Assembly (NCBI GenBank): GCA_028583405.1 | Contig: CM053243.1 | Span: forward strand, 21,726,867 to 21,790,866 | Direction: 5' to 3' | Source: Pogonophryne albipinna | Taxonomy: Eukaryota > Chordata > Actinopteri > Perciformes > Artedidraconidae | Length of the DNA: 64,000 nt | Shown here: positions 38,901 to 47,900 of the stretch, one piece after another | Position numbering within the stretch: the first letter of the stretch is position 1 | How the letters are laid out: each line of letters begins with the position of its first letter | The notes under the pieces: model-generated | What the model saw: only the letters and a program-made list of their open reading frames with translations | Told to the model about the DNA's origin: nothing | Databases searched by the model: none | Position numbers and translations under genes: made by a program

Positions 38901-41900
38901 AGATTGGTAATAAAAAATATATATTTTGACAGGAAACGTAGAGAGATGTTGAAGTTATTTTAAATGGGACTAATAAATTCCAGCGGTATTTGCCATTGTT
39001 ATCTTTAGTAATGAAAGAGTATTCTGCTCACTACCAAAGGAACATTTTAAATGCAGTTTATTCTGGGACAAGAAACATAAAATCTTATTTATCACATTAA
39101 ACCTATTTGATTATTTTTATAAGTGGTCAAACTGAAAAGAAAATGGTGCCTCAAAAAATCACAAAGTAGTATATCATCGCAAAGTTATTTTGGTTTCACA
39201 GAGGTGAAACGGTGATCGCTGAACTGCAAAGAGCAGCTTTTTCGCAATTTATCTCAAATTGACAGAATGTAGCAGAAGGTTTTTTTTTGTACCTATTCCC
39301 ATGATTTGCTGTTGCATCCTTTTGCGTCATTATCCAAGGGGAGCATTTGTACAGAAGTCCAAGTAAGATGGGGAAAACAATTATGCACAAATGTGAATAC
39401 AGATGACACCGTCATAAATGTACAACACCGGCAGGCAGCTCCGCTCAGCGGCACCGAATCTAAATGTCACGGGGTGAGTGTCATCTGTTATCGGCTGCGC
39501 TCCTCCCATCGCAGATGTTCAGTGGAGTAAAGCATCTGACAACTCCAGAAGGCTCTAATGAAATGATGTCTTGTTTCTGACAGGATGGCCTGCATTTTAT
39601 ATGTGCCACATAATAAATACATATGTTATATGATTTAATGAAATGTTCTAAATGGAGACATATAAGCAGTTAGAACTATAGTTAAAAGTTATATAAAGAA
39701 ACCGCCTGGATTACAGCTGCGACTTGAGATCAAAAAATAATACAGAAAGACAAATTAAGTAAACAGGAAAACGTGAATATAATTAATGGTTTAAAATGAT
39801 GTATTTTATCAGCAGAAATCCAATCAGTTTATTTAAACCTCTTTATTTGAAGCTTTATTGTCTAATTTACGAGGTTGAATAAAGACAGTGTTAACAAAAG
39901 TACAAAATGTCTCCCTTACTGATACAACATACATATGCTGCATGCTGCCATGTCTTTCTGTTACTGTTGTGTTTGTGTTGTCAGAAGATACTGATTTTTA
40001 TTTGATCTTGAACTGGATTTAGTCAATTAATGTAAATAACCGCATTATGTCGTCTTATGTTAAATGTAGCATCCCTCAAAGGCTAAGTCAAATGTTTGCT
40101 CACTGTAGCTTTTTTTTCCTTCTCCTGCATAATCTGTTTGGATATGCAAATCCACGTTATGAATAGATGAACGTCTGCAGGCAATTCATTCAGTCAATAA
40201 TGAGGCGTTTAACAGAGTCTGTACTCAAGAAGCATGAAATGTAGCCTCGGCTTTAGCTGCCTGAATGAACTACACCGCAACATTGTCAGTGGTTTCTTTT
40301 GATGGTAAAGATCTAAATACTACCAGTGTTCATATGAAGTTAATCTGAGGTGACTTTGTCATATGTTACATTACATTGCATTTAGCTGACGCTTTTATCC
40401 AAAGCGACTTACAATAAGTGCATTCGACCAACAAGATACAAACTTGAAGAAAACAGAATCATATAAGTGCATCAGGTTTCATAGAGCTAAAACATTTCAA
40501 GTGCTACTCAACTGGCTTTAGATAAGCCAGCTCTTTATTAATATATAAGTGCTTTGTTAGCAATTATTTGTTAGTAATTCTACAATGTTCTGAGTGCAGC
40601 ATTTTCAGATACTTCAGCTTTTGTGTTTTTTTAAAGAGAGGCATCAGCGTAAAATAATCCGATCAGATCCTTAATTGAGGTAGAAGTACCAATAACACAC
40701 TGCACTGCATTTAAATGTATGTTTTTTTTTAACCCAGGACTCCGGGATTGATATAGGCGATATCTCTGAGAGGAAAGCTCTAAGGAAGAGGCTGCAGTGT
40801 AAAACTTTCCGATGGTACCTGGTCAACATCTACCCTGAGATGAGGATGTACAGCGACACCATCGCATACGGAGTAGTAAGCAGCCTCCCTCTTCATCCCT
40901 AATGCAATTCAGCATCTGCAAGAGCTAAAACGAGTCTAGCTGTGCCTGAGCAAATCATTTTAATCCCTTGTGTTGAAATCTGGGCAGCTGCTGTCAGGAG
41001 CAGAAACAGTTCACAGAGAGGAGGTTTGCTGCAGCAACTTTGACTTCTTACTTAAAAAAATAAATGTCTGCAAGTCTAATGTGACGGATAGATCGAATTA
41101 CACTCACTTTATATATAGATGTAGTGTTTCCTACTTGATAATTGTATTTGTAAGAGAAACCAGAAAAAGGGACAGCCAACAGTGTTTCTATTTGCCCATT
41201 TCTGAATATCCTCAATCAGCTTTATGTCCATGGTCCTCCCACCTCGCAACACTGTGGTGCGCCCTAATACACTCTGACACACAGGCCTCAGTACTATGGC
41301 ACTGCTTTCTATGTTGTATGGAGTTTTTTTTGATAACAAACGGATGGATGAATGTAGCGAGTAATTAGGATGACCTCATTACATTCATTTCTCCGAGTTA
41401 GTTGACCTCATTATTCTACGTTTGCTACATGCATTTGATGGGCTAGTCAGGCGTTGTGGTTTGAGGAGTCGTTACAGGCATCGCCACTTGCATCGATAAA
41501 AAACATTTTTGTTGACATCAACTTTTGTTGACATCTCTAAAGAATTTGTAATTATCATTCTTCTACTGATTTTTTAAAAATTGGTAAAGAGAGATGCAGG
41601 TGGAGGCTAGCTGTCAAATCTGAAGGTTATGTCAGACACGCGTCACATGACAGAAGCTCTGAATGCAGTTTTACTTGAAGCTAATGTTGCCCCCATAGGT
41701 GACACTGTGCATGTTTATTATTTGTGTAGTGCCTGTGGCTTTACTGATGATCAGAAAGAGGTAGACTTCTCCTCATCAATTAGGAGCTGAATTAAACCCT
41801 GTTTAATAAACCTCTGTTCTTCTGATCTGCTGTCTTTACCTAACACTCCCCATGCAAACCACTATCCCTCGAGCTCCCTGTGGCGCAGTTTGTATCTCAC

Positions 41901-44900
41901 AATCAGAGCTTTGCCGTTAAGTGTTATATTTTCTATTATTGTCTTTTCATATTTGTATTCCCTTTATGTACAGTTAGGAGAAACTGCCAGGCTGGTATTA
42001 GATGGTCACTGTTTGATATAAAGATTTTCACCCATTTTGTTTCTAGTTTGTAATCTCTGTCCGTACTCACAAAGCGCATGGATACATTTCCATAGGAACA
42101 GGGAGCTCCACAGCAGGCAGTGCTTTATGTTTTATAATAGTTTACCCTGTAGGGGAACTAATGTACTGCAGATTAAAGAGAGCAGGTGGTAGACGCAGCT
42201 TCCTTGCTCTCGCTGTGATTTGGCTGTAGGTGATTTTATTTGTTGAGGGGAAAACACGAATGATCTCTGACCATTATTCATAGTTCAGTGCAAAACGTTT
42301 ATTTCAACCCACCAAACATTATCCGCTATTTTACTTTAATCATGATGGTGTCTAAGGTTGATTTCATTTTGTGTTTAAAATATACATTGCATTAAACATT
42401 CATGTGACTTATTGATAATCACAGATACTTAGCATACAAGTGTGATCATGTTTTAAAAATTACAAAATAATATCTTAATAGAAAAATATGAGCCACCATA
42501 AATATATAATATTACAGATATCTTTTCAGGCATATCAACATTTTAACTTCATTTTAGCCCATCAATGTTTAAAGATGTTTAATATCCATTTTATAATTTG
42601 TAAGCAACCATTGTCTATTACTTTAACCTGTGCCTTTAAAACGCATTATATACCCAAATCTCTTTAATCATCTAGTTGTAAAGCCCATTAAAACTTGGCT
42701 TCAAATTGTTCTTCTTAAATGTTGAACATGTATAAAAACCAAGGCAGCGGGGGAGGTAATAAAATATATTTAAGTATTATTTATTAAGAGTTAACTGATT
42801 TGCTTTGTCAGGACTTTGTGTGCCCGCCATATCATATCATGAAATAAGGCAAAGTGTTACAATAGAGTTGAAAATAAGAGTCCACGATTAATTTTAACTG
42901 AAAATAGGTTCAACACATTCAAATGATCTACTTGTTCTTAAGAAATAGTTTTGAGAGCATATTATATATTATTATCTAGATATTATAGCATAAAGAGATC
43001 CATCTTTTGTTTGTATTATTTGTAAAGAAGAACTATCAAGATGTTTGAGACTTGAATCTTACTTCATATTTGGTCTTAAACTTACTGGATGTGCATTTTC
43101 AAAGTTATAAACTATTATTCATATATGTAGTAGCGTATATTATTACTGATTTTACCCCCAAGGCAGTTATTCTATTTTGTTTCTTCGTATTTATGTGTGT
43201 GTGTGTGTTTGTGACTGCTTGTGTTTTTTCTTTGTCTGCCAGCTGAAGAACTCTCTGAAGAACGATCTGTGTCTGGATCAGGGACCCGACAATGACAACG
43301 TGCCCATCCTGTATCTCTGTCACGGGATGACACCTCAGGTTAGAGCCCTCACACTCCGCACCACTTTTTCATGCAGCACACAGCATAAAGCCAGATTTAC
43401 TGTCACCCTTTATATTTGATTGCCATCTTTTTTTGTATTTTATCAAAACCTGTTCCAACATGATCCAACCAAAATAAATCATTTGCTTTCACCTTGGATC
43501 AAACTCAGTTGTACAGTATACCTCACAAACCAGGACCACTTTTTTGTTTATTTCTCTTTACAAAACACTTTGTTTTAACTCACATCCTAACTGAGCCTAC
43601 CATTTAAAAACATGTCATTCTATTGACATCAGGTAACGTGAAATCCTGTTTTTGATTTAGTTAGCCTGTACCTGAACATATGTCTCTGTCCCCAGCTTTC
43701 TTTATACAGCCTGATAGACTTCAGGATTATTTGAACGGCTTCCTTCTGTTTTTTCATCAATCGTGTCTTTAAAACGGTGTATCTGGACTGCTTGTTCAGG
43801 ACATCTCGTGGCCCAAATAATAGGCGGTTTAAGTATCTTCAAATGTCAGCACAGCTTGATTTGATCATTTACTTTCTCCAGCCTCTTCCAGCTCCCATCG
43901 ATTCCTCTGTTCCATTATGTCTGGGAAGATTGTTTTCAGAGATTGTTTAACCTTGCCGTGACAGTTGTAAACGTGTCTTATAGAGTGAGGCTTGATCCTA
44001 CATTATCCCTTTTGGATTTAAATAAATCCATTGGATGTTTCACACTCATTACGCCTTGTATTGATATTTGGACCATAGTGCAAATTAAAACTAATTCAGG
44101 AGAAATCTGTATAATATTATGCAAACTTTGTAACACTTCTCCCTTAGTAAAATCAACTTCTGCAGCCTTTCTCAGACCCAGATCAGTTTAAAAGGTACTT
44201 ATTATACATTTGTTGTATGCTATAAATCTCTCGTAAATCCAGACATTTCAAACAAAGGATTGGAGTAGCACCGCCGTCCCTAATGAGATTAGGGATCTCC
44301 TCTGCAAGACAAATCTTGTCTGCTCTATTTTCTTGTTTCAGTGTTACATCATCTAGAGGAATTAAACCCTGGATTGTGTCTGTAATGACACACATACTGT
44401 ACATAGCAAATGTTTGCTGGAGTAAGTGAAAATGTCACTGGCATTGAAAGAGCTGCACTTTGTATCCGAGGTTCAGCGGTGAATGCAGTACATCAGCGTG
44501 CTCAAAGAAAATCGCACAGCCACACATGAAAGGAAAGGGGAGTACAAAGCTTACATTCAACACGGGTTGACTTTACAAAAGCATGTAGTCAGCAAACACA
44601 CCGTACAGAGCTTCTGCTCATGTAGTAATAAAACATACCGACTTAAGCACAGCAACAAAAGAAAGCACAGTCAAACACCGCCTGGCAGGCTGTGCTGCTC
44701 CAAGAATGAGCAGTACAAATAAAACGTTCCCACTCGTCAGACTGTTTCACGTCTGGTGAGAAGGAGGCAGAGGGCTTTTGGGAAATATGAGACAAATAAG
44801 AGAAGAGTAAAAGTAAGAACAGCAGCTGTGTAGGCAAATATGGCCCTGCTCTTTTTGTTTTATTAAAATATAATATATTGAGGTGGATTACAGAAGATAC

Positions 44901-47900
44901 CATCATAACCCAAGTCCCACTTACTGTATGAAATGTAAGAACCTCCACAGACAGTCTTAATTCTCTGCTCTGAAATCTAGCTTCCCTGTACTCTTGTTAC
45001 GCAAACTAATGTATGTGGCATCCTTTGTTTAAGGTTGCTAGTTGCAGAAGGAATACTGAGATCCGTTACTCAAATAAAAGTAGCAGTACAACAATGTGGT
45101 TATATTCAGAGTAGAAATCCTTCATTGAAAATTCTTTCTGGCTGCCATGTTGCAAACTGCTCAGACCTAGAACAAGAGGCAGTCTGTGGGGCAAGGCCAG
45201 ATCCAGAGTTTCTCAGTGAGGGAGAAAGAGTAGATATGCTTTCAGCCCCTTTTCAGAATTTCTTTTTTATGTGGGAAACCCATGTGAAATAAAATATGAA
45301 TCACAGCAAAGTGTTTTCACATACTTTCAAATGTGTCTAGAGGCTGACATTAAGTACAGCACTGGTGTAAACCAACTTGACTTTCTATTTCATATCATCA
45401 TACAGTCCATCCTTGATTTTCACTCTATATTCTCTGCACCAAACTAAAGCCAGGGTTACACCAACAGACTCTGTGCATCGCTGTGGATGTCTGTAAATAC
45501 AATCCACAAATGATATCTCGTTCTCCGTCTCGCTCTCATGCTTAATACAACCAAGCATTTTTCTTTTTGAATGCAGAACATTCTTCTGCTACTTTCCTGC
45601 AAATTATTTTCATTTTTTGTCAGCTAAATATGTGCAAAAAAAGCACTTAGGCAGGAGACTAGCAGAGAGGGAACAATTATGGGGAGAAAAATGTGTTTTC
45701 TCCCCATTCCTGAATTAATGATGAGCTTCTTTTGTTTGCCTTGCCTTGTCCTTAATTTAGTCAGGATAGCTGTATAAATATGCATATTTAGTGTATGTAA
45801 ATGTCTGTTTCATTATAGACAATTGAAGAGGAAGCCTCATTTGCTGCATAGTTTATTACCTGTATGGTCTTATACAGCTCTGGAGGGACCATTTTCTAAA
45901 TGTCAGCAGTCTGAAGCTACAGCACAGTCTGTTCACAGCGGGATGTGGTGTTTCTTGCAGAATGTGTACTACACCAACACTCAGCAGCTCCACATCGGCC
46001 TCCTCAGTCCCACCATTGACGACGACGACAACAAGTGCCTGGTGGACGTGAACAGCAGACCGCGCCTCATCGAGTGCAGCTACGCCGCGGCCAAACACAT
46101 GAAGCTCCACTGGCTCTTTTCTCAGGTGACTACCCATGAACACAGCGCCAAAACATGGTCAGAAAACACAAAGTTAACAAACCCTTTTCAATTCCGTTCA
46201 GCCTCAGTAATGATAATGTGTTTAACGTGACAGGAAAACTCAAGTGTGGCGGTAGCTTTTAATCATGCAAGTGGTTTAAATTACTGTTTGACCAGAGTTC
46301 AGTTCTGTAACTCATTGAGACGTGAGGAGTCATTGAAAGTTAATGATTGTCTGTCTTCATTAGCTAGACCAGCGCACTGTGTTTTGACAGAAAAGCAGCC
46401 ACCTCACAAAATGCCTCCTGACATCTGGTGAATTTGATTTACTGCATGCTTTGATTTGGGCTCAAAAGACTTCATATTGTCTGCTATGCTGTCAGTGCAG
46501 TGTTAATTATAAATGTTGTCCCTCGTTCAGCAATATACACATAAAATCCCAAATGTGCTTATTATTAGACGCTTGTTATAACCAGTGCAGATTTATTTTA
46601 GCAGTGCTGGATTGGCACTACAGGCCACACATTTGTCCATTTTATGTTTAACAGCGTAATGGACATATTATAAAGAGGTTTTACACTATATGTTTAAGTA
46701 TGTCACAAGTGTTCACGCTGAACTTTAAGTGGCTATTTTAGTTTATAATTTAGAGAGCAAGCCTCTGAAATATGGCATCAATTATTGACAGTTTTGAATT
46801 CACACATGCAAAGTGTCAACTCAAAATTGAAATAGATTGCCTCAATGCAGCTCTAACAACTGTGGGGGACGCGCGCTTTTTTTTAAAACAAAATATTGCA
46901 GAAAACCAAATTAAATGAAGATATTCTTAATCTTTTCCTAGTGAAATGTGAAGCATTATTTCACTTCATCCTCACAAAGAAGGGATTTTGAGAAGATATT
47001 TAAATGTATGCTTGTATGTAAAGACTTGGCATGTCTTGGTACATGCCAGTTAGAAAACCAAGCACATGTTTAGTGGGTGGGATGGTATGGTTTGTTCGAG
47101 TTGTGTGTTTTGTGAGTGTGTGTGGGTGAGCCTCTTTTTTACTGTTACAAATGCAGATTGTACGGTATATAGCATAATATGACAAAACTAGCAAAAACCA
47201 TATCATCCTTAATCAAATAACAACCTTCCCACATGCTATGTTCACACATATTCATAAACCACCTCCTGGAGGCTTTTATAGGAAGCAGCATGAAGACGTT
47301 ATACAGAACTTGGCTGAGTAAAACCCAGAAGATTTTATTAGTTACTGCAGCATTTATTCTAGGTACTAGTTTGGCTCGTTTCATTCCTGTGAATCCTCAC
47401 CCACTATTTCCATTTATCGATTCTGAATAGGGAAGTCAACTTTGTTCAAGATCCAAAATAATAGAAATACATATCCGTTATTTGTAAGTCAATTTAAAAT
47501 AAGAAAAATTCTGAATTGCTCTCGGGGTTAAAATTAAACAGGATAGGGAAATCTCAAGTGCATGGAGTCAATCTTTGTAAAAGTGCATTGTTCATATAAA
47601 AAAAAAAATGCTTGATATGAAAAGTTAACATATTTGTTGTTCATCATCTCTCCATGCCCTAGTAAACGCTGTAAAATGTGTCTCAATATTATAAAAATAT
47701 TTTTACATTTCTTTACAGCTTTTGTTCAATAGAATGAGAATATTTCTCAGTCTGGCTTAAACAGGTGGTTTTAATGCATATTTCTTTATAAGCCTGAGGC
47801 TATAAGGCTCAGGATCTCTCCTTCAGTGCACATTGCCAGCATCTGATCCAGCCATGCAAAACTTGGCCGTGGGGCTTCCCTCTGCGTCAAAATATCCAAA

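Larger units (their letters stand above)
38540..40737 (+). other. galnt18 intron 7
   Basis: A 2.2-kb intron with the 21-bp-arm hairpin at 38666-38719 and an interspersed repeat at about 40364-40590. A GC-balanced stretch at 39400-39530 has no coding signature. Confidence 0.85.
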